Source: Congeria kusceri (Eukaryota > Mollusca > Bivalvia > Myida > Dreissenidae). Taken from it: a stretch of DNA of 64,000 nt. The notes under the pieces are model-generated. The model was not told where the DNA came from, made no database searches, and saw only the letters and a list, made by a program, of their open reading frames with translations. Positions within the stretch are counted from its first letter, which is position 1, and every line of letters starts with the position of its first letter. The stretch is taken from positions 159,501 through 223,500 of the forward strand of contig JAPFQT010000167.1 in the NCBI GenBank assembly GCA_027627225.1, given 5' to 3'. Positions 37,457 through 49,135 of this stretch are shown one piece after another. Made by a program: the position numbers and the translations under genes.

Positions 37457-38632
37457 GTTTGTGTCCTATGTTAAAAAAGTCAATTGACATTAATTAGGTT
37501 CATGGCGTGTGTTATGCTAAACTCGCCCTAGTTTCAACGTTAAAACTCACGAATAACCTTTCACCATCGGCACCAACAACGTGTTTTCAATATCACTGCC
37601 AAAGATCTTGTGTAAACAATGCAATGTATAAATGTAAACACTGAACACTGGTCCCATATTGACATAGAAGATCAATTTCAGTCAAAGCTGATCATCAAAT
37701 ATAAATGCATGTATGATGTAAAATAAAACTACACGTAATGGGTGTATCACACGAAAAACAAGGTATAACATATGATACATTACTGTACTTGAAGTTGTGT
37801 TACCATTGCTGGTATACTCGTGATTTCTTTTACATTTTTTGATAAACGATCAGCTGTAAAAGTTGGGAATAATATTCCCTAAAATTGTTATTCTGCGTAT
37901 GACGCGTCAATGTATGTTTTATGCCATGTAAACAATTATGTAAAACCTATAATTAAAATAATTTAGTTATTATCATGTATAATTAAAAAAAAAATTGTTG
38001 GCAATATGTACGATTGGGAGCTGTTGAAAAAAGTGTAAGTTAATAAGATAAATAATAAACCATGCACCTAATATTGTATTTTATTAGACAAACACAATCG
38101 GTTCATTTTATCACAATGAACAAGTTGAATAGTGGAAATGAAACGAAACTTACTGTATTTTTATGAGTCGTTTTAGGTGACACACCTGTATCAGTTTTGA
38201 CAAATTTATCTTAGCTTTAAATCTGCTGACAGGCAATGCATATACATATAATTTTGCTTTTTATACTGTTCAAAAGTATTTGAGCTTTAAATACATACAA
38301 TTTAAACAAAGCGAAACTCCAGTTGCGACAGCAGGAGAGAACTCTTATTAGCAGTCCGAGGTCCAGTATTCAGGCAAGTGACCAATTGCCAAAACATAAC
38401 AAAACACATAACCAACAAAAAACCACTAGAATAAAACTAATTTAGCATACAATTCAGATGTATTAATAGACTTTACTTTAAAGAGTTTAATATATAAGCC
38501 TCTGAAGATTCTGGAATATTGATTTAAATATACACGGTCATAGATTTTTTGTGCCATACCTAATTTGCACACGTAACATTTTATTTACTATCCATTACTA
38601 TAACATGTTGATTGTTAAATGTAATCTTCCAG

Positions 38633-38970
38633 ATGATGTTCTAAAAGGTGAACAAGGAACGACTGAATATTATGAACTGGCTGATGCATCAACATCTCAG
38701 ATGCAGAAAGAATCTCAGATAGACGTGGATACGAAAGTAGGTTGTTTGACGCCATATTATATATGTTGGTGCTTGAATAATTGCAATAATCATTTTCTGT
38801 ATCACTTTCCATTTAAAACACTAATAAATATATATATAAATATATCAATTACGCTTATGTTTAACAAAAGCAAATCTGGTGGTGTTGTCTGTTGTTTTTA
38901 TTTTACCGATTAAAACACAACAAATAATACCGCTTGTTCTGAACTTACTTGATTTTCTTTTCAGAATTAG
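38633..38970 (+). CDS. Terminal receptor-tail-like exons with YYEL motif
   Basis: Exon 38633-38736 (acceptor gtaatcttccag, donor acgaaa|gtaggt) reads DDVLKGEQGTTEYYELADAS and continues in a polar tail ending DVDTK. The YYEL motif is of the Y-x-x-L type that can act as a phosphotyrosine docking or sorting signal. The next acceptor (gattttcttttcag, ending 38964) would give Asn and a TAG stop at 38968-38970 in the matching phase 0. If unspliced, the first exon runs into low-complexity sequence and is unlikely. The stop completes a tail of about 90 residues counted from 28389. Function is inference from composition. Confidence 0.5.
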
Positions 38971-39555
38971 AAACACCCGGGGAGGCAGCCGCCTAGCTTG
39001 TAACCAATCATTTGCCCGAAAACAGCTTTGTCTGCATTGATATTGTATGTGGTAACGGATCAGTCGAGGTCAACAAGTTTAAGTACTCACTATTTCATCA
39101 TGAGTAAAACAGTTATTCCCCAATCAAAATTGGTTCAACAAACAAAGGCAGAAACAATAAAATAAATAGGTATAAGAAGGATGACAAAATAACCAGCTGT
39201 CGTCTACATCTGGAGAACTTAAACACATTTTATAGAATAGGTCTAAACATACACATTATCCAAGATTAATACAAGCTATATTTCTCAAACAAAATACATT
39301 CCATTAATAAATGTACACAAAAAACGTATTCGTTAACGCAAAGCAATATACGTTAAAACGAGTGTCACCGACCTAACTTTGCTGACAAGACACCTCGAAT
39401 GACAAATCTGGCCGTCTAACGTTTATATATCCATACAAAACCATGCAATACACGCGGTATTTTCTCACTTTAAACGAAACGCATAACGAATAACTCCGTA
39501 CAATACCTAATACTATTAACAGACACAATTTAGAATAATTTTATTTAACACGACA
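38971..39555. other. No feature recognised
   Basis: Possible 3' UTR followed by AT-rich spacer. Confidence 0.35.
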
Positions 39556-39559
39556 AAGC

Positions 39560-39835
39560 ATTTTAAAGGACTATGTCACCGAAAACATGGGGCCCTATTT
39601 CACTAGTATTGACATTATATGATATAAATACGCTATACTAAGATGCACTGAGTTATTTAATAAAAACAAAATAGCAAAACCGTCGGAGAAACTAAAACCC
39701 AACGCGGGATTCGAACTCACGACTTAGAAGCCACAGTATAAATGTAGACATGACAGTAGTTAGTGGGTTTAACATATGCGCTATCATGCCTCATAAAGAA
39801 TCTTGTGTAAGCTTTGGCTGTACAAACTACTCGCA
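39560..39835 (-). mobile_element. tRNA-derived SINE (minus strand)
   Basis: Read on the minus strand, a B box GAGTTCGAATCCC lies at about 39702-39714 within 'agtcgtgagttcgaatcccgc', followed by 'gttgggttttagtttctccgac'. An A-box-like 'gatagcgcatatg' lies further upstream (about 39775-39788). The body ends with 'ttttcggtgacatagtccttt' (about 39560-39582), a phrase I recall from bivalve SINEs. Spacing between A and B boxes is longer than in a tRNA, so the head carries an insertion. Target-site duplications not identified. Confidence 0.55.
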
Positions 39836-40328
39836 ATGTTTGCGTCACAATGTAAACAGAAAAAGGGCCAAACAAACACGACTCATATTATACATTGATT
39901 TTTTATCTCAGAATGCGCACATTCTTTCCCCAATACATATACCCTCTTTAAACCGCTATTAAACGCCGAAATAAATATAACAAATCTGATTTACTGAAAG
40001 ATATATCTCCCTTAAGGCCCCTTAGAGTGTCTCTTTAATGTGACACTAAGAAACGCGTATGATTATATCATGCGCAGGGCTTTTGTGTTTTACTATTTAA
40101 AACGTGCATTCAGCTATGTACACCGAGTGTTCTGTTTATTTGTATTATCATTCGATGACATTTTGTTTTACGTCCATATTGAATAGGTATGTATAGTGCA
40201 AAGTTATTAACTTGACACTCGTGAATATTCCGTATGCAATCTGGATTTATTTATAGATGCCATGACAATATCGAACGTATCATAGGCACAATGTCAGTGG
40301 ATATCGTATTGGTTTGGATATCGTAAGA

Positions 40329-40400
40329 ATCGAATGGTGTAGTGGAACAAATGCCGCGCTTGTTTCGTAATTTTGAGTTCCGGTTTCGGCATCGACATTT
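40329..40400 (+). repeat. tRNA-like SINE head (degenerate)
   Basis: 'gaatcgaatggtgtagtgga' supplies an A-box-like TGGTGTAGTGG, and about 40 bp later 'gagttccggtttcggcatc' is a weak B-box-like block. The order and spacing fit a tRNA-derived SINE, but the B box is poor, so this is tentative. Confidence 0.3.
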
Positions 40401-42390
40401 TATAAACCTCTTATTTGACACGATTTTTTTACGGAATTTACCGACATTTTTCACGATTTATCTACTGAGTGTGGTGTAATTGGAACATTGGTAAATGCAC
40501 TATAAAAGTAATTCAAAAATAAGAGTAACACAATAAAAGATTCTACATTTTTAATTAATATCTCATGATCTGCATATTTAAAGAATACATTTTAACATTT
40601 TTAAAAATGTCGCTGTCAGACGGTTCGATGGCGTGCGGCTCTACCACTTAAACAACACGACCATTAAATACCATATTCGCTACCCCGTATTAAAATCTAT
40701 ATCAACATAAATTCCAATAACAGAAACTCGTCCAAAACAACGCAAACAACCGAACACACGGTTTGTCACTAAGATTAATGCGTGTCAGGTTGATAAGTTC
40801 GCACTATACTCATCGTGATAGCCTTACATATGTGCTGTGTGTGTATGCATATTGCGACTTATCCAAGGAGATAATCAGATTTCATATTTTTTGTACGTCT
40901 TTGAATATTGTCTGTGTACATTACCATTTGATTTACATTTGTACTTAATGCCCGTCTGATCTTTATTTAAAGGTATTTTATGAGGTTATTGATAGATTTC
41001 GTTAATTTAGTCGCGTAACCTGAACCGTATACTGCGAAGGCAAGCCAAGTAGACAGCACTTGTAGGAAACGTTATAGTGAACGTATGCATGAGTATACAA
41101 TGTTAGTATGTGTGACATGTTCCGGAAATCACTACAACAAATGGCATGTCTTTCATGATTTATTCGTTATTTTTAATTTATAGCTGGTGATGTAAGCCTG
41201 ACATATGCACATGCAATTATTGCATGTCTGATTTGCATGGAGTGTGATTACCAAGCGGGTCTTTTTTAAATAAACGTGTGTTTGGTAAATTATCATGTAT
41301 TCACATTTTCGATTATGATGTGTATATATGTTTTTATACTGTGCTTTATTTGCGTTTTATACTCTGACATGATCGGCTGTCATGGCAACATTGCATTTCT
41401 TTTGATTGTAAACTGCATTTTAAATAGATTTTGATTTTGATATGTCGCTTATGATTGCTGTTAGTTTTATGTATCATTCAGTTTTTAAATAACATCAGTG
41501 TAAGTCATTGCAAGATACATTTGTTAAATTGAAAATTTAAAGTTTTTCTTTCCCGAAATTGTAATGCGTATGAATGTGTGTGTACCCTTACGCTTGACAA
41601 TTTTCGTACCGTGAAGGTTCTGTACTTTTAAGATTCTCGAATGTTGCCAGTAAGTTCTGCCTCGACGATTTTCTTACGTTTGTGGATCTTAAATTACAGT
41701 AACGTTCCTGCTCCGTGTCTATGTTATTGTTCACCAACTTTTGAGAAGAATACATTGAAACTCAATAGAACGTGTTTATGTTATGCAGGTAATAACTGTA
41801 ATATCAGTATGTTTGCTACATGTATGAGCTTTCTCTTATATGTGGTCATTAACGTAGACCTATATCTTTTCGTGTTGTATACGTGTGGTTATTTTCATAT
41901 ACAGTATCTCTAGTTTGCGGGATTTTTATCTCCTAAAAACGTTTTGCTTATAGAACACATCATTGTGTTTCACTTTTCTTCTTCATCACTGTAAAACGAA
42001 ACTTGTCGGGAAATAATCGTTTAACGTATTGTATTGTCTTTTCTCGAATGTTTTACTGACGATCTTACCTAAACCTCTTTTATCACATTATCATTGTATA
42101 TATGTTTATCAAACTTTAAACCATTGTGTGTAATTCATACGTTATTCCTCTCTGAAACACGATGATATTAAGTCATTATTCCTTATTGTGTTTACGTTTA
42201 TGTTTTTGTATTACGATAAATATATGGAATGGATAAACTATTCCAATATTCGATTGAAAATCGCACTTCGTATAGCTAAATAATCATATTTGCAAATATT
42301 AATAAAGACTCCTTAATATAAGATAAAAAGTATCTGGATTTGCATTTCGTAACATGCATTGTGCATTTAGACGTTAGATGCATACCACTG
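40401..42390. other. No gene recognised
   Basis: AT-rich spacer with scattered short frames (for example 41641-41913) that have no domain or splice support. Confidence 0.4.
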
Positions 42391-42392
42391 TG

Positions 42393-42790
42393 TTAGAATT
42401 ACTACGTGTCAGATAATGTTAATTGCTAATTTAACACCAGACTTGATGTATAAAACTATTCAAAAGAAATCACATTAATATTATCTGACGTTTAAGGTTA
42501 ATATAACTAAAAAGCATTACATTAATTTACCGAAACATGTAAATTTATTAGTACGTTGTTTTATTAGGAATACATATGATGATGGTTTTTGTTGTTGTTA
42601 GAACTACGTGTTAGATAATGTTAATTGCTAATGTAACACCCGATTCGGTGTATAAATTATTCAAAAGAAATCAAATCAATGTTTTCAGACGTTTTAAGTC
42701 AATATAACTGAGCAGCATTACATTAATTTACCGAAACATGTAAAATTTATTAGGAATACATACAATGTTGTTGTTTTTATTGCTATTGTA
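42393..42790. repeat. Tandem duplication, ~206-bp period
   Basis: Unit 1 starts 'ttagaattactacgtgtcag' at 42393; unit 2 starts 'ttagaactacgtgttag' at 42599. Both continue with 'ataatgttaattgctaat.taacacc', 'attcaaaagaaatca', 'tcagacgttt.aagt', 'cattacattaatttaccgaa' and 'ttattaggaatacata'. Identity by eye is about 85 percent. Non-coding. Confidence 0.9.
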
Positions 42791-43329
42791 TTCTTGCTTT
42801 TAACAATACTTATCAAGAGAGATTCGGTTGGTTAAGCGTTATGTCTTGTTGGTTATGCATGAATATGATAATTCAATGTGTTAGCGAAGATACAGCGATA
42901 CTATATGGGGAATTAGTTACATCCGTCGTGTCTTTAATATCTACCATTTTTTATACGAAAAGCGAATGAATATTGGAATATCGAGTTTGGTATTCGATGT
43001 CAGCGCTAATTAATACTGATTTTCTAAAATAATGTGTGTGTTGCATTTGCATGCATCTGAAGGGTAGTAATGTTTGAAAATGTTGTATGTAAATTATGGG
43101 ACAAACTTCTTTTCAACTCACTTGAGCAATGCTCAGAGTAAGCTGGTCTGGTCTGTTATGTGTGTGTTTCGAAGTTTATGAGGGCCTTCCGCGCATGAGG
43201 CTGCATTATGTGAGGACCCGGAGTGTGTCCCAGCACTCCTACCTAATTAACTTACTAGAGACTCACGAAAGTTGCGACGAATTTGGAATCATAGCTGCAA
43301 TTTCCAGCTATTCATGTTTAACTGAGATA

Positions 43330-43500
43330 TATAATTTTGGTGAGGTCTTGTATTGTGGGGGGAAACCGGAGTACCCGTAGGAAACCCCACCTGTCCGGTG
43401 TGGTGACCACTAACCTAACTCACTTGCGCCGGGAGTGGGAAGCGAACCCGGATCGCCTAGGTGAGAAGCGCGTGTACCAACCATTGCGCTAGTCGGACAG
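43330..43500 (-). mobile_element. tRNA-derived SINE (minus strand)
   Basis: On the minus strand, starting at about 43500, the head reads 'ctgtccgactagcgcaatgg' (A box TAGCGCAATGGTTGG) and, some 45 bp later, 'ccgggttcgcttccc' (B box GGGTTCGCTTCCC) at about 43450. The unrelated body continues with 'gtgagttaggttagtggtca', 'caccggacaggtggggtttc' and 'tacgggtactccggtttcc'. The 3' boundary is uncertain and may extend to about 43150. Confidence 0.75.
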
Positions 43501-43512
43501 CCTTCTGGTCTG

Positions 43513-43610
43513 TCATAGTCCGTCGTTCCGATTCGTAGTCCGTCGTTCCCTGTCGTAGTCGGTCGTTCCCGTTGGTAGTCCGTCGTTCCCGTTCGTAGTC
43601 CGTCGTCACC
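43513..43610. repeat. 20-bp minisatellite, five units
   Basis: Five consecutive units of the form tcgtagtccgtcgttcccgt with one to three changes each. It directly abuts the 5' end of the minus-strand SINE. Confidence 0.9.
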
Positions 43611-44960
43611 ATGTTTTCTCTAATAACCTTTTTCATTGAAATCGCTCGGTGTATTTTAGAAATACATACGTGGGTGGTATTTATGAACTATTTCATCTCG
43701 TGTTGTCATGGCGACCACAAAAACACACAATAATTTATCAATATGTTCTCAAAATTAAACATTGGTTACAAAATGATTATCCAGAAATGTTCATTGGGTA
43801 ACCATTTATAATATTCCTTAATTCCTTAATTTGTTTCGCTGAAAAGATGGGCGAGTTGGTGTATGGCCTTGTGCTTATATGTATATATTTTAAACTGTGA
43901 TCATCTTCTTATCTGAACATTATAATTGACCAATGTTAAATGTATACCAAATTCCTTCAAGTTATTTATATTCGTTAGAGTGTGTTTATCATAATTATCA
44001 TATGTATACATACTCTTTAGCTGTTCTTACTGGAACTGAAAAATGTGTGAATATTCGAATTTATTTTGAAACATTATATTGTTGTTTTTTTAATTTGCAC
44101 GACATATAATTACTATGAATTAATGCATTTATAATTATATTCCAACATCTGTGCGGAGAACATGAAGCAGTGCCTGGTTTTGTAATAAATCCAAATTTTC
44201 AAATTATTTTATTTTTATTGTATTTTTCATAAAGTTTTACTGACAATCGTTATGAATTGCAATCATTGTATGAAACAACAACAACAAAAAAACAGAAAAA
44301 TAAGTTGTAAACATTGTTCCGTGACATATCTTAAGATTTTGGCAAACTGTAAATTAGACAATAAACTGTCAATAAATTTCTTTTAAGACAGCTGTATATT
44401 TTTAGATCGATTATTAATACATTCTGAGAATCGCAGTAGTATCACATGTCTATGCTCTACCATATAACTTAAAAGTATCGCTATCAATGACTCTACATCC
44501 CGTATAATCACTATATTCACAAAGAAGAAAAAAGTGTTTAATACATATAGCTGCACATGTAACTATTGTAGTTTGTTATTATATTATCATATTAGTGTTG
44601 AATGCGCGCTAGAATGGTATTTTTAATACTCCATCAGAAAGAAAGGAAGAACACAAAATATAACGTCAATTAAAAAATCTGTATTGAGATATTTGGCCTT
44701 TGTGTTTTGCAAACTCATACAATGATCAATTGTCTTTAATAACGCATTTTGATAAAAAAGGGATGTCTATTGTGTTCATAGTTTCTCATATACTTAAAAA
44801 AATATTATATAAATCACATGTGAGTGGTATGTATTTGAAATCATGTTATAATTGGCTATATGCATATTTGGCTCATTGAACATGCTGTGGCGTGGTTTTG
44901 TTAATAACTTAGTTAATGCACACTGTAACCATTTACGGTTTAGCTCACATAAGCACGGAG
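43611..44960. other. No feature recognised
   Basis: AT-rich spacer. Confidence 0.4.
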
Positions 44961-44964
44961 TGCG

Positions 44965-45230
44965 CAAGGATGAGCTACTATGGTCAATTACCGTCCGTCG
45001 CTCGTCGTTTTATGTCCGTTGTCCGTCGTCAATAATTCAGTTGTTACAATTCTTTGTCTGAAATAACTTTGTATTTTAACTTAACTTGACAGAAATGTTC
45101 CCGCTAGGATCATGTTCAAGTTTGTATAGTTAACAATACAAAGTATGAATACATATATATGGTTGCCAGGGTGGGGCAATTATACGCATTTTGAAAATCT
45201 TCTAGTCATGGGAAAATGTTCTTTGGAATA
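44965..45230 (+). repeat. Dispersed repeat with gtccgtcg leader
   Basis: Begins 'gagctactatggtcaattac' and 'cgtccgtcgctcgtcg', continues 'caataattcagttgttacaa', then one unit containing 'tggttgccagggtggggcaa' and 'cttctagtcatgggaaaatg'. The 'tgg.cgccaggg..gggca' block recurs at about 46848-46862, linking it to the repeat at 46520-46880. Confidence 0.55.
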
Positions 45231-46140
45231 ATGTTGTTCTTGTTTTATTTAATTCCTGATTAAATAAAACATGGTCACGTAAGTTACGCATAATTTGGCA
45301 ATAATGATATTTTTTTTTTAATCCCATGATCTCACAAGAATATATTTCAAAAGGCTTTCGCATACATGTTTCTTGAAGGACTGTCTTCTTAAGACTTAAG
45401 CCCAATTTTTTTTTCTTAACAATCACTGCCCACATGTGGCTGGCAAGTTTACTTTTTTGAGTAAAATGACGATTTGAATTATTTTGTATCTGATATTAAT
45501 GGACGAAATTAAAAAAAGACACCCACATACATGTTCATGCAGTTGCAAATGTAACATGTATAACTTTAAACATATTTAAAATAACTGAGGTCCATTTTAC
45601 ACTGAGTATCATTTATATGGTACATCAATATACTTGCTGGTAATATTTCCACATATGTTTAAATAATAAAAGTTACAAATACACGTCTCTCATGGAAATA
45701 CCTGGCTACATTAAACGTAATACGCTGGAATAACAGACATGACCGATGGTTTGACATGGAAAGCAGACACATTATAAACGCAAAGTCGGTGTATCGAATG
45801 ACTGTTCCAAGTTGGTGACTTCGGTTTTAATCACGTTTATGTTTTGTTTGTGTTGAATGTATTGTCCTGTATTGTATACGCAATTGGTCACTTGCCTCAA
45901 ATAAAGGACCAGCGGATGGGTAATAAGGGTTTTCTCTCCTGGTGATGTCTCTGGGGTTTCATTTGTCCTATACCGTTAACTGCACATGTAAGTGACGGAG
46001 CGCTGTGGCCGTCTGTGAATTGTGCTGACACACATGTGAGCGACCAGGGCCAATCGACCCTCATGTTATTGTAATGATGCATGTGTATGTGCTTTTATAT
46101 TTTGATAGTGTGTTTATCAATAAGTATGATTTGTTGCGTA
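45231..46140. other. No gene recognised
   Basis: Spacer; an antisense frame at 46082-45897 has no domain I know. Confidence 0.4.
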
Positions 46141-46144
46141 TTGG

Positions 46145-46325
46145 TAGGTATAAAAGGCCTGCTTGTTTAGGTCTGCTGGCCGAAGTCAAGCGCGACTATG
46201 CCATGTCGACTCGTCGGTCGTGCGTGCTTGCGTAAACTGTTTCTTTTGTTCTTTACGACATCTCCTCTGGAACCTTTGGGCCGACTCTGATGAACCATAA
46301 CATACATATTCCTTAGTTTAAACCT
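46145..46325 (+). promoter_or_regulatory. Possible TATA-containing core promoter or LTR fragment
   Basis: A TATAAAAGGCC sequence at about 46149 is followed by a GC-richer, CpG-containing stretch (ggccgaagtcaagcgcgact, tcgactcgtcggtcgtgcg). No coding exon or partner LTR was found nearby, so the element could equally be a solo regulatory relic. Tentative. Confidence 0.25.
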
Positions 46326-46329
46326 ATTT

Positions 46330-46512
46330 ATTTTAGCTCGATTGCATCGAAAGCCGAAGGCTTATAGAGACACTCTCGAGTCCGTTTCCTGGGTAGAACC
46401 AGTACTTGGTGTCTTTGGGGGAGATCTTGAGAACGCTCCCAGTAAGGTTCGAACCCGGGACCTCCCGATCGCTAGGCGGACACCATATCCACTACGCCAC
46501 CGCGACATATTC
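46330..46512 (-). mobile_element. tRNA-derived SINE, family X, copy 1 (minus strand)
   Basis: Minus-strand head from about 46508: 'gtcgcggtggcgtagtggat' (A box TGGCGTAGTGG) and 'ggtcccgggttcgaacct' (B box GGTTCGAACC at about 46448-46457). Body includes 'gttctcaagatctcccccaa', and the tail reads 'cggactcgagagtgtctcta' and 'taagccttcggctttcgatg', then 'gagctaaaataaata'. A decayed relative with the same tail is at 47828-47965. Confidence 0.8.
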
Positions 46513-46519
46513 CTTGAGT

Positions 46520-46880
46520 GGTCATCTGCCAAAGTTGTGTGAATGGTGCCGATCCGCTGAACAAGCCACCAGATCTATAACAAGTAAAATATTCTACACA
46601 ACTTGGTAGATGTTCAAATAATTTCAGATAAATGTTCATCAGGTGGTTCTCTACCAAGGTTGCTCAAATGGTTTCGCTCCGTTGAAAAAAATGGCAACAA
46701 TGGTCTGGGACAATTTTTTGTATGGTTTTATTGCATTCTTCTTGTAAATAACAACTAGTTGGATTTCACACAAAAAATCACACATTGGTTGCTTTAGTGG
46801 TTCTCTACCAAAATTGCTCTGAGGGCTTGGTGCGTTAAAAAGCATGGTCGCCAGGGGCGGCATAGCGTTCATTTTCATTT
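46520..46880. repeat. Dispersed tandem-repeat element, two units
   Basis: Two units of about 170-180 bp with 'ggtggttctctaccaaggtt' / 'agtggttctctaccaaaatt', 'gctc..a.gg.tt', and 'ttgaaaaaaatggcaac' / 'ttaaaaagcatggtcgcc' (starting near 46640 and 46797). A third diverged unit begins near 46520. Confidence 0.6.
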
Positions 46881-47827
46881 TCGCATTATTGTAAGCTTGT
46901 TTTTCTTATATCTCATTATTGTTAGCTTTGACTATCTTTCTGTCAGAAACCATATATTGGATTTCCAAATAATTTAACAGAAATATTCCTTAAGTAGTTC
47001 TCTACTAATTTACTTTAAATTGTGTAATGCACAGTGAAGAATAAGACCGTTAATAATCAATATGGCACAGTGCAGTGCAAACTACAGTAAACATTTGTTC
47101 CGCCGTATACAATGTGTTAGTTGATTATTTATTGGCATATTTACTTTATTCCTTATAAGTCAGTAGAGCGCTTGCTGCACTATTGTAATCGTATGTGTAA
47201 CATCTATCTATAAGATCTTGACGTTAATATGCAAATTTTAAATATAGCAATATGACAAATTTGAGACAGTAACAATTATGTATTGATTTTTTATTCTATT
47301 TATTTCAAATTAATGGCGTCAGTTTGTTATCTATACTAAGACTACCGTTTTCTGTCGTATTTGTCGTCCTTATTATTCTTACTATTTTTGTTCAAACAAA
47401 GGCTTTAATGAAGTAATACATTTAATATATACAAATGCATGTCCATTAAACTAATGTATAACAACAGCAGGAATCTGTATCTAAATAATTGTGTGAATGC
47501 TTGCTTATTAAACTTTAAATCAAGTTGCCGTGTCCGTAATTTATTGTTAAACCATTCACATTGGTAAATCTGAAATCCATTTCGTGTTATATGATTTCAT
47601 AAACAATCATGCTATTTTCGAGAAAGTGCTCCTCATTTTAATGATATATCCAAGTTGAAACATAGATTTCTGGGTATCTTTGAAGAATTTCACTTTAAAT
47701 GAAACTATTCATAGATTTGTAACACTGTATAACTGTAATGAACACCACCTACAGAATGAACGCTTTATTTTCCGGCAGACATACCCAATATTTATTGATG
47801 GTTAATTTTTTTTAATTTTATCTACAA
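46881..47827. other. No feature recognised
   Basis: AT-rich spacer. Confidence 0.4.
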
Positions 47828-47965
47828 TTTGTTGAAAGCTTGACGTTTATTGAGACAGTCTCGAGTCCGTTTATTTGTCTTTTGAGGAATACCATTCAAA
47901 CGCGTACCCGAGTAGGGGTCGAATACCCGTAAGGGAGAGCATACAGTTGCCGCTGTGTCCATCAA
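47828..47965 (-). mobile_element. tRNA-derived SINE, family X, decayed copy 2 (minus strand)
   Basis: Minus-strand reading gives a damaged head with 'acgggtattcgacccctac' as the B-box region and the tail 'cggactcgagactgtctcaa' followed by 'taaacgtcaagctttcaac', matching copy 1 at 46330-46512 in sequence and order. Confidence 0.65.
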
Positions 47966-49058
47966 AGAAAAAAGAAACACTGCATTTAAAAAGTAAACAT
48001 GCATAATGCAGTAAATACAACAGATATTTCATAGTTTTCTGCGGATGTAATTATAAAGCTCCTTTGGAAAACCGAAACTACGAAAAGTCCTTATGTTTAA
48101 GATGTATATTAAATCATTGTGTAATATCCGTACAATTAATCGATCTTTCCGCCACATATTTTTATTAGGGATATTTGTATAATGTAAATATTTCACGTCG
48201 ATATATCTTATATATTATTTGTCAGGCAAATACAAATGTATTAGATGTTACATTGAAATAATGCAATAAAGTACCACTTAATTTGTTTGAGGGACTTAAG
48301 GAAAATATTTCTAGAAATACAGTATATAACGCTCCCTTCATATTCCGTTGTACAAAAGTATTAAAACATAGATACACTCTGGTTTATCAATTGCTGGATT
48401 CATGTTTACGTGATTGTAACTTTGCGACAAAACAATCATTCAGACGGAACGCCTTATAGACCGTTTATAAAAGTTGCGTCGTTGTTATCTACATGTGGGA
48501 TGTACGATTCATATATATAGATCTCGCTTACTAGAGGTGTCTTGTTTTGCAACACAATTACATGTAGTATAAGCGTATAGGTGACATGAATTTATTTGTG
48601 ACCAACTGCTGCAGTTTGTTTATTTAGTAACACACCAGTCACCTGAGATATATTAGAACATATTACATTACAATTTAAAACTGTTACTGCACAGATGATT
48701 CAAAATATACAACTGTTTGTTATGTACACGTTACAATACGCATCAAAAGCAGTCAATAAAGCATCATTTAATAGTATAATAACTACATGTATACAAATAA
48801 TTGCGGTCTTGGCGACTCATTTGGGAAAGCCCTTCTTATAATAAAATATTACTATTCGGTGTGTGATATTAAGAGTGCGATGTACACTCTGAGGCATATA
48901 GTATAATTTAGGGCTATCAGGTGTTCACTAATTGACTAAAACGAAATATTCAATATTTTAAATGGTTGAAGCATTTCGACCCGTCGATATATTTCTATCC
49001 ATTACCTAAAATATATTGCAAACATGTCGTACAAGCTATGTTTATTTATTTATGTGAA
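47966..49058. other. No feature recognised
   Basis: AT-rich spacer. Confidence 0.4.
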
Positions 49059-49135
49059 CCATCTGGTGGTTGAACCCGTATCCTCGGCGTGCGAAGGGGA
49101 CATTCCAACCACTTCGCTTAAGTGTTTCGGATACC
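49055..49135 (-). repeat. tRNA-like SINE head (minus strand)
   Basis: On the minus strand: 'taagcgaagtggttggaatg' (A-box-like) and 'gaggatacgggttcaaccac' (B box GGGTTCAACC at about 49070-49079), ending in an 'aaataaataaac' tail at about 49040. The + strand open frame 49070-49276 overlapping it is not a gene. Confidence 0.55.

Noticed and set aside
40615..40660. Minus-strand tRNA-like sequence (aagtggtagagc ... tcgaacc)
   Set aside because: The A- and B-box-like motifs are only about 10 nt apart, too close for a tRNA or SINE head.
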